A stretch of DNA of 23,314 nucleotides. It comes from Sulfopaludibacter sp035551455. GTDB taxonomy: Bacteria; Acidobacteriota; Terriglobia; Bryobacterales; Bryobacteraceae. The translations under genes and the position numbers were made by a program. Below, piece after piece: positions 15,351 to 23,084 of this stretch (position 1 is its first letter; every line of letters starts with the position of its first letter). The notes beneath the pieces are model-generated. The model saw nothing but the letters and a program-made list of their open reading frames with translations. It did no database searches and was not told where the DNA came from. The stretch spans positions 1 through 23,314 of the forward strand of contig DASZMZ010000317.1 of NCBI GenBank assembly GCA_035551455.1, given 5' to 3'.

Positions 15351-15707
15351 ATGAGACTGTCTTTTGTTGTTTCCCTGCTCGTAGCCGCGAGTTTCGTGGC
15401 TTACGCGCAACAGGCGATGCCTAGGATGACGTCTGTGGATCCGATGAGCGGGAAGAAAGGCGACGTAATCGTCATCTCCGGCGAAAATCTACAAAAAGAA
15501 CTGGTGGCGAAGGTCTATCTCACCGACGGCAAGAACGACTTGCAGGTGGAAGTGACGGAGCAGACGGCCACCTCAATCAAATTCAAGGTTCCGGCGAAAG
15601 CCACCGGTCGTCTGACTCTGATGGTATTGACCGCGGGAAAAGACGCCAAATACATCGAGCAGCCGGTGAAACTCTCGATCGACGACGGGGCGACGGCGCC
15701 ACAGTAG
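15351..15707 (+). CDS. Secreted IPT/TIG-domain protein
   Basis: A 118-aa exported protein with a Sec signal (MRLSFVVSLLVAASFVAYAQQ) followed by a single Ig-like IPT/TIG domain. The domain opens with the classic MTSVDPMSGKKGDVIVISGENL and continues through IKFKVPAKATGRLTLMVLTAG. Such domains mediate binding or act as structural modules in surface proteins; a free-standing copy gives no catalytic hint. Two in-frame ATGs exist. The first (15339) directly abuts GAAGG, so I prefer the second, 12 nt beyond GAAGG, which also gives a clean signal peptide. The stop codon is 7 nt from that of the convergent TPR gene. Confidence 0.87.
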   Translation: MRLSFVVSLLVAASFVAYAQQAMPRMTSVDPMSGKKGDVIVISGENLQKELVAKVYLTDGKNDLQVEVTEQTATSIKFKVPAKATGRLTLMVLTAGKDAKYIEQPVKLSIDDGATAPQ

Positions 15708-15714
15708 GCCGGAA

Positions 15715-16905
15715 TCAGCGCCGGTATGGAGTGCTGAGATATTTCTTGCATTCTTGCGCCGCTTCCGCCTCCGGGGCGTAGGCGATCGCCTTTCGGTAGG
15801 CCTCCAGCGCTTGTGGACGCCGGTGGGTCATGTCGTAGATTTGTCCCATTCGCAGCCACGCAAACGCTCCGCTGTTGAGGTCTACGTCATCGGAGGCGGA
15901 AGCAGTCGCGACTTTCTTCAGGTTTTCCAAAGCCTGATCCAGATCTCTATACCAGAACTGAATCGTGCCTTCCTGAAAGTAGATCTTCTCCCAGGGAACG
16001 CGTTCATATCCGGCGGCATGGCTATTCTTCAGGGTTGCCACTTCTTCCACTGCTTCCAGCGCATGGGTTTTGTCGTTGCTCATGCTGTACATCTGCGAAA
16101 GTTCCAGACGCAGCAGGTAGTTGCGGGGAAACCGGCGAATCAAGTCCTGCACCAGGGGTACGGCGCGTCCCGCCTGATTTTCGCGGCGGTATAAGGCGCA
16201 GAGGAAAATCTCGGCGTCCACCTTATTCTGGTCGCCGTTCTTAGCGACGTCCTGCACGATGCGAATCCCCAATTCCTTATCGCCGTGGATGCCCACCAGG
16301 AAGCCGAACATCCGGTAGGTGAAGGGCAGGCTGCCGACGATGTAGTCGTGGAGGCCTTCCACCAGGCGGGCGTCCACGTTCTTGGGCTCCAGCTCAGTAA
16401 TGCGATTGTGCAGGCGGCGGGCCGACGTGGCGTCGCGCAGGGAATCGCGCCAGGATTTTTTGACCACCCAATAATAGTTGGCTCGCAGGCCGTAGGAGAT
16501 TCCTTCCGAGTACATGGCCGCGGTATCGTTCGGATTCTTCTTGAGCCGGGCATCGGCGAGCGACATGGCCGTAGAAACCTCGGCCAGGAAGCGCTTCTCC
16601 GTTTCCGGCGCCGGATTGAGTTTGGGACGGCGCAGGAAGGAATTGCTCCCGGAGACCAGTTCGCTCTCCAGCGCTCCATTGCGATACATCTCCTTGAAAA
16701 CGAGCGCGTGGGCCAGGTGATTGTGCAGGTCTGGCTCGCTGGGGTTGAGGGCGATGGCCTTCTCGAAATCGCCGATCGCCTGATCGTATTCCAGGTTGTA
16801 AAAGTGGTCGTACCCCTGCTTCACGAGAGACTTGACTTGGGCGTCCTGTGCAACCTGTCCCCACAGGGGAGCGGCCGCGGCCAGGACGAGCAGGAGAGAT
16901 CTCAC
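15715..16905 (-). CDS. Secreted TPR-repeat protein of unknown function
   Basis: A 396-aa protein with a Sec signal (VRSLLLVLAAAAPLWGQ) and TPR-type helical repeats. The clearest are near the N-terminus (GYDHFYNLEYDQAIGDFEKAIALNPSEPDLHNHLAHAL) and the C-terminus (WLRMGQIYDMTHRRPQALEAYRKAIAYAPEAEAA). The middle has less regular repeats with conserved-looking blocks such as GLRANYYWVVKKSWRDSLRDA and GLHDYIVGSLPF. It probably acts as a periplasmic scaffold. The frame is open upstream into queG, but the signal peptide begins at the GTG that lies 4 nt after the queG stop, so I start there. Translation is likely coupled to queG. Confidence 0.87.
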   Translation of the reverse strand: MRSLLLVLAAAAPLWGQVAQDAQVKSLVKQGYDHFYNLEYDQAIGDFEKAIALNPSEPDLHNHLAHALVFKEMYRNGALESELVSGSNSFLRRPKLNPAPETEKRFLAEVSTAMSLADARLKKNPNDTAAMYSEGISYGLRANYYWVVKKSWRDSLRDATSARRLHNRITELEPKNVDARLVEGLHDYIVGSLPFTYRMFGFLVGIHGDKELGIRIVQDVAKNGDQNKVDAEIFLCALYRRENQAGRAVPLVQDLIRRFPRNYLLRLELSQMYSMSNDKTHALEAVEEVATLKNSHAAGYERVPWEKIYFQEGTIQFWYRDLDQALENLKKVATASASDDVDLNSGAFAWLRMGQIYDMTHRRPQALEAYRKAIAYAPEAEAAQECKKYLSTPYRR

Positions 16906-16909
16906 ACTT

Positions 16910-17956
16910 TTATGGTAGCTGAGACGTGCCCAATCTCCCCAGTGCCCAACGCGCATGTTCCGTGATGGTGGGGTCGGCGGAGGATGCCAGTTTCTCCAGC
17001 GGCGCGCGAAACTCCGCCAGTCCGCGATTTCCCATGGCGACGCAGACATTCCGCAGAAAGCCGGCATACCGGGCGCGCGTCACCGGACTGCCGCGGAACA
17101 TCTCGCGGAATTCGACCTCGGAGAGGCTGGCCAGACGGGCCAGGTCCGGCGCAAATTCACGAGGCGCGAAGGCCGCATCGCCCGTCATCGGAGCGCGGCG
17201 GTTCCACGGACAGACGTCCTGACAAATGTCGCAGCCGAAGGCATGCGCGCCCATGCCTTCGCGGGCGGGCTCCGGTATGCCGCCGCGCAGTTCAATCGTA
17301 AAGTAGGAGATGCAGAGGCGCGAATCCACGGTATAGCGACCCGGTTCCGCCGGCACGATAGCCGCCGTGGGACAGGCGTCGATGCAGCGCGAGCAGGTGC
17401 CGCACCGGTCGGGCGGCGGCGCATCGGGAGCGATATCGAGAGATACCAGCAACTCCCCCAGGAAGAACCAGGAGCCCGACCCCTGATTGATGAGGCAGGT
17501 ATTCCGGCCGATCCAGCCGAGTCCCGCCGCGCGCGCGTAAGAGCGCTCCAGCAGGGGCGCCGTGTCCACGCAGGCGCGCCATTCGAAAGGACCAGCCCGC
17601 TCCGTGATCCGCGCCGCCAGCCGTTCCAGGCCCGCGCGCATCACGTCGTGGTAATCGTCGCCCCAGGCATACCGCGAGATCCAGGCGCGGTCCGGCTCCT
17701 GGAATTGCGTCGAGTAGGGCCACGGGGTGTTGTACAGTTTGCCGACGCAGACGATCGACCGCGCCGAGGCCAGCAAGTTCCGCGGATCATTGCGGACGTC
17801 GGCGCGCCGGTCGGTGAGATACTTCATCTCGCCGGCGAAGCCGAGGCCGGCCCACTGGTGGTACCCGGCGGAATCGGCATGGGGCGCGGCGGCAGCGATG
17901 CCGGCGAGTTCGAAGCCGCAGTCGCGCGCCAGTTCGCGAATTTCGCCGCCCGTCAA
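16910..17956 (-). CDS. queG: Epoxyqueuosine reductase QueG
   Basis: A 348-aa cytoplasmic enzyme for the last step of queuosine synthesis: cobalamin-dependent reduction of epoxyqueuosine to queuosine in the tRNA wobble base. Family marks are MKYL at 44-47, the catalytic Asp131 in CVDTAPLLERSYARAAGLGWIGRNT, and two 4Fe-4S sites: CGTCSRCIDACPT (Cys185, 188, 191, 195) and CDICQDVCPWN (Cys242, 245, 249). The C-terminus (SPVTRARYAGFLRNVCVAMGN, then HARWALGRL) matches the HEAT-like tail of the longer QueG form. The start is TTG, sharing TTGA with the stop of the MutS-like gene, so it is read by translational coupling. No other queuosine genes are in the window. Confidence 0.96.
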   Translation of the reverse strand: MTGGEIRELARDCGFELAGIAAAAPHADSAGYHQWAGLGFAGEMKYLTDRRADVRNDPRNLLASARSIVCVGKLYNTPWPYSTQFQEPDRAWISRYAWGDDYHDVMRAGLERLAARITERAGPFEWRACVDTAPLLERSYARAAGLGWIGRNTCLINQGSGSWFFLGELLVSLDIAPDAPPPDRCGTCSRCIDACPTAAIVPAEPGRYTVDSRLCISYFTIELRGGIPEPAREGMGAHAFGCDICQDVCPWNRRAPMTGDAAFAPREFAPDLARLASLSEVEFREMFRGSPVTRARYAGFLRNVCVAMGNRGLAEFRAPLEKLASSADPTITEHARWALGRLGTSQLP

Positions 17957-19800
17957 ATCTCCAGCCCGATGGATCGCATCAGTTCGATGGCGTTGCTTTT
18001 GCGCACGACGCCCGGCCGCATGACGTAGTCGAAAATAATCTGGCCGTCCTCGATGCGATCCTCAAAATGGACGTTGGCCGCGCGGCCGCCCAGCGTATCC
18101 ACGATATCCGCCAGCGCCAGGTCGTGCGTAGTGATCAGGCCCATGGCGCCGCGCTCCACCAGGCCGCGTACGATGGCTTCGGCGCCAATGCGGCGGTCGT
18201 GCGAGTTGGTGCCGCTCAGCACTTCGTCGATCAGAAAGAGCACGGGAAGCGGGCCGCCGGTTTGGTCCAGGATCTGGCGCAAGCGGAGAATCTCCGCATA
18301 GAAGCGCGAGATGCCGCCCTGCAGCGAATCCACCACGCGGATGGACGCGCCGATGGCCACAGGTGAAAGCGTCATACTTCGCGCCCGCACCGGAGCCCCG
18401 GCCAGCGCCAGCACGGAGTTGATGCCCACCGTGCGCAGGAAGGTGCTTTTGCCCGACATATTGGAACCGCTGATCACCAGCAGGCGCAGCGGTCCGCCGA
18501 TCCGTACATCGTTGCGAACGGCCTTGTCTTCCGGGATCAGGGGGTGCGACGCGCCTTGCGCCTCCAGGCAAACTCCGTCCGGCGAAGACTCGCGGATCTC
18601 GGGGAACGGATCCTCGGGATGCTCGAAAGAATGGCTGGCCAGCGAGCAGAGCGCCTCGATTTCTCCCACGGCGTCCAGCCAGCGGCGCACCGCCGTCCCC
18701 GATTGGCCCCGCCACTCTTCCACTTTCAGCGCCCAGTGCGGCGTCCAGAGAATGAAAATCTCGAGGATCTTGACCAACACGTTGTCGCGCGAATCGATGT
18801 ACTCGACAATGTGTTTCAGCCGGGCCAGACGGTGCGACGGCGGTTCGCCCTCGGCATCCAACGAGGCGCGCAGGCGAGCCAGCAGCGGCGTCTCGAAACT
18901 CTCCTGTTCCAGGCGGACCAGCACTTCGGTGAGCAGACCTAACTGGTCGGCCGCAGCCTCCACCGAACCCACCACCGACGCGAACAGGAAGCGGTTCCGA
19001 TATAGATACGTGCCGTTAATGGCCAGAGCCACCAACAGGAAATCGCGGAGCAGGGAAGCGGCGCTTTCGGAAAGCTTCAAAATGCCAGCGTTGTAACAGA
19101 AGTAGGCCAGCAGCGCCGCCCCGGCTATCGTTCCGAGTATGCCTAGCAGGCCGACCACCACGCGATTGGCGCGGGTATTCAGCGGCGAACCGCCGGGACC
19201 GGGCGATTCTCCCCAGGCGGCCAGTGACACCGGGTCCACGCCAGTGCGCGCTTCTTCGGCCACCACGGCCAGGTCCTCGCGCAATTGGAGACGCGGCCGG
19301 AGTTCGGCCACGGCTTGCTGACGTTCGCGGATTTCGGCGGGTGTGGCCGGCGCCTTCAGCCAGCGGGCCAGCGTGTCTTCGCCGACGTGCGACCGCGCGG
19401 TGCACAGCAATTCGAAGAGCGAACCCTTGCCGAACAGGTCCAGGTCCGCCGCATAAGGATGTTCCGGGTCGGCATACCGCTCTCCGCTTTCCCCTGTGCC
19501 GGCCCACTGGCCGTCCAGCCGCGCCAGTCCTTTTTCGTAATAGGCGGACGCGCGCCGCCGCCGGTCCAGCCGTTTCAAGAGATGCTCGTGAAGGACAATT
19601 AAGAAGATGAAAGCGCCGGCCGGCGCCAGAACCCACAGGATGCTCAGGCTATGCTGAATCGCCAACCACAGCACCACCGCCCCCACGCACGCCGTGAGCA
19701 GTCGGAAATATCCCAGCCGCTGGTGGCCTTTTTCGCGAAGCGAGATTTCGGCGAGCCGTTCTTTGAGAAGTTGAGAATAGACCGGGCGTGGATCTGGCAT
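17953..19800 (-). CDS. MutS-like ATPase with transmembrane helices
   Basis: A 615-aa member of the MutS superfamily. The C-terminal ATPase is complete: Walker A GSNMSGKST (445-453), the segment SLQGGISRFYAEILRLRQIL, Walker B PVLFLIDEVLSGTNSHDR (about 519-535) and ITTHDLAL. Ahead of it is a MutS core/lever-like region (SLFELLCTARSHVGEDTLARWL). There is no N-terminal mismatch-recognition domain and no Smr domain. Instead there are two hydrophobic helices at about 33-73 and two more at about 215-267, so it is probably in the inner membrane. It is therefore unlikely to be classical mismatch repair. The ATG is preceded by GGGAGG. An in-frame extension of 35 codons upstream lacks support. It overlaps queG by 4 nt and follows the 74-aa protein by 47 nt. 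Confidence 0.9.
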   Translation of the reverse strand: MPDPRPVYSQLLKERLAEISLREKGHQRLGYFRLLTACVGAVVLWLAIQHSLSILWVLAPAGAFIFLIVLHEHLLKRLDRRRRASAYYEKGLARLDGQWAGTGESGERYADPEHPYAADLDLFGKGSLFELLCTARSHVGEDTLARWLKAPATPAEIRERQQAVAELRPRLQLREDLAVVAEEARTGVDPVSLAAWGESPGPGGSPLNTRANRVVVGLLGILGTIAGAALLAYFCYNAGILKLSESAASLLRDFLLVALAINGTYLYRNRFLFASVVGSVEAAADQLGLLTEVLVRLEQESFETPLLARLRASLDAEGEPPSHRLARLKHIVEYIDSRDNVLVKILEIFILWTPHWALKVEEWRGQSGTAVRRWLDAVGEIEALCSLASHSFEHPEDPFPEIRESSPDGVCLEAQGASHPLIPEDKAVRNDVRIGGPLRLLVISGSNMSGKSTFLRTVGINSVLALAGAPVRARSMTLSPVAIGASIRVVDSLQGGISRFYAEILRLRQILDQTGGPLPVLFLIDEVLSGTNSHDRRIGAEAIVRGLVERGAMGLITTHDLALADIVDTLGGRAANVHFEDRIEDGQIIFDYVMRPGVVRKSNAIELMRSIGLEI

Positions 19801-19847
19801 GGGGTGGCCTCCCTCATTCTCTCTCGGAAAGGCCGCCATTCTCGAAA

Positions 19848-20072
19848 CTAAGAGACGACCTCGTAAAGTCCGTGGCGGATCTTGCGAAATCGAGGCTTGT
19901 TCCACCGGTAAGTGTAGGATCCCGGTTTTTCGCTATAAAGCACGAGGGCTCTTCGGATATAGCTTTCCGCGTAAGTCTCGCCGAAATGCTGCCGTATATC
20001 CGAGACTCGGAACTGCACCGGCATCAGGCCCTGCCGGCAGAGTTCTGCGATGCGTTCAGGCAGAGAGTTCAT
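19848..20072 (-). CDS. Small protein of unknown function, possible winged-helix fold
   Basis: A 74-aa basic protein I do not recognise. The order of predicted elements (helix LPERIAELCRQG, helix VSDIRQHFG, helix AESYIRRALVLYSE, then a strand-turn-strand YTYRWNKPRFRKIRHGLYEVV) is like a small winged helix, so DNA binding is possible. The ATG chosen (MNSLPERI) has only a weak GAGA upstream; an in-frame TTG 20 codons earlier is less likely. It lies 47 nt ahead of the MutS-like gene on the same strand and may be the first gene of that operon. It is shorter than most true genes here, but its composition looks coding. Confidence 0.65.
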   Translation of the reverse strand: MNSLPERIAELCRQGLMPVQFRVSDIRQHFGETYAESYIRRALVLYSEKPGSYTYRWNKPRFRKIRHGLYEVVS

Positions 20073-20234
20073 GGTCTCAAGTAAAAGTGTGCGATTGAGG
20101 ACAATGCTAGAGGAAGTTATGGCCCCGGTCAAGGGGATGAATGGCTGATAGCCAGGGGAATTCCCCGGACATGAAGGGACTATGGGACACGCTCGTCCGC
20201 TTTAATGCCACAGATTGCGGTTAATTGAGTGACG

Positions 20235-20263
20235 TTTCAAGCGGCGCGGCAGCATGTTATAGT
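20235..20263 (+). promoter_or_regulatory. Predicted promoter of nuoA (leaderless geometry)
   Basis: TATAGT (5/6 consensus) at 20258-20263 is preceded by TG one base upstream, an extended -10. A weak -35, TTTCAA, lies 17 bp before it. The hexamer ends 6 nt before the ATG, so transcription should begin at the start codon. No Shine-Dalgarno is present. Confidence 0.5.
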
Positions 20264-20269
20264 GATCGC

Positions 20270-20626
20270 ATGCTGAGCGGCTACGTTCCGATCTTCATCT
20301 TCCTCGCGCTTGCTATCTCTTTTCCTGTCATCGCACTGGTGGCTGCCCAGCTGATCCGCCCGTCGGCGCCCACTGTTACCAAACTGGAAGCGTACGAGTG
20401 TGGAATCAAAGCTGCTTCTGATTCCCGCGGTCGCTATACAGTGCGTTTTTATATCGTCGCCATTTTGTTTGTTATTTTCGATGTTGAAACTATTTTTCTG
20501 TTTCCGTGGGCCGTTCGATATCGCGCACTAGGGTGGTTTGGGGTATCTGAGATTGCCGTGTTCCTCGCGATTCTCTTCGTGGGATACATCTGGGCATATA
20601 AGAAGGGTGCGTTGGAGTGGGTCTAA
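20270..20626 (+). CDS. nuoA: NADH-quinone oxidoreductase subunit A
   Basis: A 118-aa inner-membrane subunit of respiratory complex I with three transmembrane helices. The family signature is unmistakable: LEAYECGIKAASDSRGRYTVRFYIVAILFVIFDVETIFLFPWA, with the conserved loop Cys and the FDVE acidic pair in helix 2. NuoA helps form the quinone chamber together with NuoH and NuoB. Length is normal. The ATG is the natural N-terminus (MLSGYVPIFIFLALAIS); a TTG 15 codons upstream is in frame but not expected. Unusually, nuoB does not follow; the next gene overlaps by 10 nt and encodes a TIGR03437 protein. The rest of the nuo cluster must lie elsewhere. Confidence 0.96.
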   Translation: MLSGYVPIFIFLALAISFPVIALVAAQLIRPSAPTVTKLEAYECGIKAASDSRGRYTVRFYIVAILFVIFDVETIFLFPWAVRYRALGWFGVSEIAVFLAILFVGYIWAYKKGALEWV

Positions 20627-22380
20627 GGACAGTTCGTCTCGTTGCTTCATTCATTTTCCCGATTAGTTTGGCAGGTGTTTTACAGGCGGCTCCCCAGTTG
20701 CGTCTGGTGAGCAGCACGGTAGGTCCGGTGACGGTAGCTACCGGCTCGGCCGGCGCCACTCAGACAGTGGAAGCCTATAACACGGGCAGTGGTTCGCTGA
20801 ATCTCAGCCTATCATCGTCGGTCACCTGGATTACTGCGACCGTGGGTTCGCAGCGCGCTTGCACCACCACGCGCGCGGCCACACAATGTATCCCGCTGAA
20901 TTTCGCTTTGAACACGCAGGCGCTGCCCGCAGGCTCCGCGACCGGAGTAGTGACGGTCACCGACCCGAATGCGGTAGATGCGCCGCAGACGATCACCGTG
21001 ACCGTGGCCATGGGGGGTAGCGTTCCTTCGAGCCACACATTCACTTTGCCGCCGAACAGCACCGCGGATTACGCCATCGTTACCAACAGCGCGCTGCTGC
21101 GCACCTCCACGGCATCGTGGCTGACCCTGGCGGTGAATGGCGCCGGCAGTTTCACGTTCATTTTTCCGTACAGCATTCATGTGGATAGCACCGGACTTTC
21201 TGCCGGCACTTACACCGGTAACTTGAATCTGTTCGGTTCCAATTTTGCGGCTGACAATAAGAATGTCGCGGTCACGATGAACGTGACCAGTCAGCCGATC
21301 GCGCAACTTACAGCCACCGCACTGAATCTGCAGCTTGCGGCAGGCGCGCCGCCGCTGGCGTATCCCTTCGCTCCCTCGGTGGGGCTGACGAATATCGGGC
21401 AGGGCACACTGACGGCGCAGACTCCCACGATCACGACCGGATCCTGCGGCTCCACCTGGATCACTTACGGCGCTGCCGGACTGACGATCGATCCCACTGG
21501 ATTGACGCCCGGCATCTGCACCGCCACAATTACCCTGACGTCCAATGCCGTGAACGGAACGCAGACGGTCCCGGTTACCCTTACCGTGGTGCCGAAGGGG
21601 TCGCCTGTGATCCCGTATCAGGGCGTGCTCGATAATGCCACGTTTGTGGCGGGCGACAATGTATCTCCCGGGGATGTGATGGTGGTGAAGGGCGATCAGC
21701 TTTCCCTCAGCGCGTACACGCCGGGTCCGGCGCCTCCGCTCTCCACGCAGTTGGCCGATACCTCCGTCCTGGTGAATGGAACGGCCGCGCCCATCTTCTA
21801 TACTTCGTACGGCCAGATTGCTTTCCAGTTGCCGACCACGACTGCCACCGGCCAGGCGTTGGTGCAGGTGAAGCGGACGGACGGCTCGATCAGCAATACG
21901 GTCTCCGTGAATGTGGTGGCGCGGGCGCCCAAGGTGCTGCAGTTGTACGGCGGTCCCTGGGGCGCGATTGTGAATAACGATAGCTGCCGCGGCGCGGTCC
22001 CGTGCACTCTGGGCGGCAGTCTGCCGCTGCCGGCCAGTTACTCGCAGACCGGCTATCCGGCCTATCCGGCGCGTGCGGGTGACGTGCTCACCATTTACGC
22101 GATCGGCTTGGGAGCGACTAGCCCGTCGGTGGCCAGCGGTCAGCCTTCGCCTACTACGGAACCGTTTGCCCGTTTGATTTCTACGCCCACTGTCGATTTC
22201 GGGTCGGGTGTATTTCCCGTGCAAGTCACGCCGTCATTCGCTGCGTTGACTCCCGGGTACGCCGGTCTGTATCAGATCAATGTGACCGTGCCATCCAACG
22301 CGCCCACGGGCATCGTAACCCTGATCGTCGGCTTCCCCGACGGCACGGTGAGCAATCAGTTCCAGATTGCGATTCAGTAG
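20617..22380 (+). CDS. Secreted beta-rich protein with TIGR03437 C-terminal domain
   Basis: A 587-aa exported protein. After a signal peptide (FIFPISLAGVLQAA) come three Ig/BACON-like repeats (about 27-131, 133-225, 230-325). These are marked by SVTWITATVG, ASWLTLAV and STWITYGAAG, each ending in a VTVT or VTLTV strand. From about 333 the Solibacter-type TIGR03437 domain follows: GVLDNATFVAGDNVSPGDVMVVKGDQL, VLVNGTAAPIFYTSYGQIAFQLP, PARAGDVLTIYAIGLGATSP and LTPGYAGLYQINVTVP. The function of this domain is not known; it is common on surface or secreted acidobacterial proteins. The start is GTG inside the last codons of nuoA, with AGAAGG about 10 nt upstream. Its stop overlaps the convergent gene. 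Confidence 0.9.
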   Translation: MGLRTVRLVASFIFPISLAGVLQAAPQLRLVSSTVGPVTVATGSAGATQTVEAYNTGSGSLNLSLSSSVTWITATVGSQRACTTTRAATQCIPLNFALNTQALPAGSATGVVTVTDPNAVDAPQTITVTVAMGGSVPSSHTFTLPPNSTADYAIVTNSALLRTSTASWLTLAVNGAGSFTFIFPYSIHVDSTGLSAGTYTGNLNLFGSNFAADNKNVAVTMNVTSQPIAQLTATALNLQLAAGAPPLAYPFAPSVGLTNIGQGTLTAQTPTITTGSCGSTWITYGAAGLTIDPTGLTPGICTATITLTSNAVNGTQTVPVTLTVVPKGSPVIPYQGVLDNATFVAGDNVSPGDVMVVKGDQLSLSAYTPGPAPPLSTQLADTSVLVNGTAAPIFYTSYGQIAFQLPTTTATGQALVQVKRTDGSISNTVSVNVVARAPKVLQLYGGPWGAIVNNDSCRGAVPCTLGGSLPLPASYSQTGYPAYPARAGDVLTIYAIGLGATSPSVASGQPSPTTEPFARLISTPTVDFGSGVFPVQVTPSFAALTPGYAGLYQINVTVPSNAPTGIVTLIVGFPDGTVSNQFQIAIQ

Positions 22381-23084
22381 GCTCCCTTTTTGAAGGTCAG
22401 CGAGTATTTTTCATTGCCTTGCGCCCACTCGCCGGCGATGACGCCGTCCGCGCTGAGGGTGCCGTGATAAAGCCCGCTGAGCGCGCGCACTTCCAGTTGC
22501 AGATCGTTCTTGTTGATGGTGACGGTGCTGACCGGAATCTCCAGATTCCCCTGATCGATGGCGACCAGCTTCGCCGTCGCATTTCCGTCGCTGCCGGCGG
22601 AAAGCTTCAGGCCAATCCTGCGAGTCTTCCCGGCGCCTTCGATGGAGCCTGACCAGGAGCCCTCAAATTCGCTCGAGAGCTTACTGCTCGCAGGCGGCAC
22701 TTTGACGCTCGCCGAGCCGCTCCGGGCGAGTTGAAACGGAGCGTCGCCCTGTGCGTTGGAAGCCGTCCCGGAGATGGCAGCTCCGTCGTCGGAAAGTTTT
22801 CCCGTGAAGCTCGCGGGTCCGGGAAGGGGGGCGGTAAACCGAACCGCGCCACTTTCGACGGCCACGGCGGAGAGCGGTACATCTACCGAACTACTGCCCG
22901 CGACCGTGATGGAGCCAATCCACACGCCTTGCGCATCGCGGTCCAGGTCGACGGTGACGGCCACTTCGTGATCGGGGATCAGGATCTTCCCCGACCAGTG
23001 GCCGGCGGCCTTGGTGGCGGCCTGGGTGGAGGTTTGGGCGGCACAGAGAGCCGCCGTGAGCAACAATCCCAATAGGTATTTCAT
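22374..23084 (-). CDS. Secreted protein with two copies of a beta-rich domain
   Basis: A 236-aa exported protein. The Sec signal (MKYLLGLLLTAALCAAQ) is followed by two related halves of about 90 residues. Each half opens with a Trp-Ser-Gly motif (GHWSGKILIP; GSWSGSIEG), continues with an alternating strand pattern and the block VPLSAVAVES or IPVSTVTINK, and ends with a glycine-rich strand (FTGKLSDDGAAISGTAS; YHGTLSADGVIAGEWAQG). The second half resembles the small beta-barrel region found ahead of alpha/beta hydrolases in many Acidobacteria (DQGNLEIPVSTV type), but no hydrolase is attached. A ligand-binding or accessory role is possible but unproven. An ATG nine codons upstream is also in frame. 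It converges with the TIGR03437 gene, sharing 7 nt. Confidence 0.85.
   Translation of the reverse strand: MKYLLGLLLTAALCAAQTSTQAATKAAGHWSGKILIPDHEVAVTVDLDRDAQGVWIGSITVAGSSSVDVPLSAVAVESGAVRFTAPLPGPASFTGKLSDDGAAISGTASNAQGDAPFQLARSGSASVKVPPASSKLSSEFEGSWSGSIEGAGKTRRIGLKLSAGSDGNATAKLVAIDQGNLEIPVSTVTINKNDLQLEVRALSGLYHGTLSADGVIAGEWAQGNEKYSLTFKKGAY

Noticed and set aside
20812..22224. 470-codon frame opposite the TIGR03437 protein
   Set aside because: The opposite strand carries clear domain motifs; this translation is Arg/His-rich low complexity.
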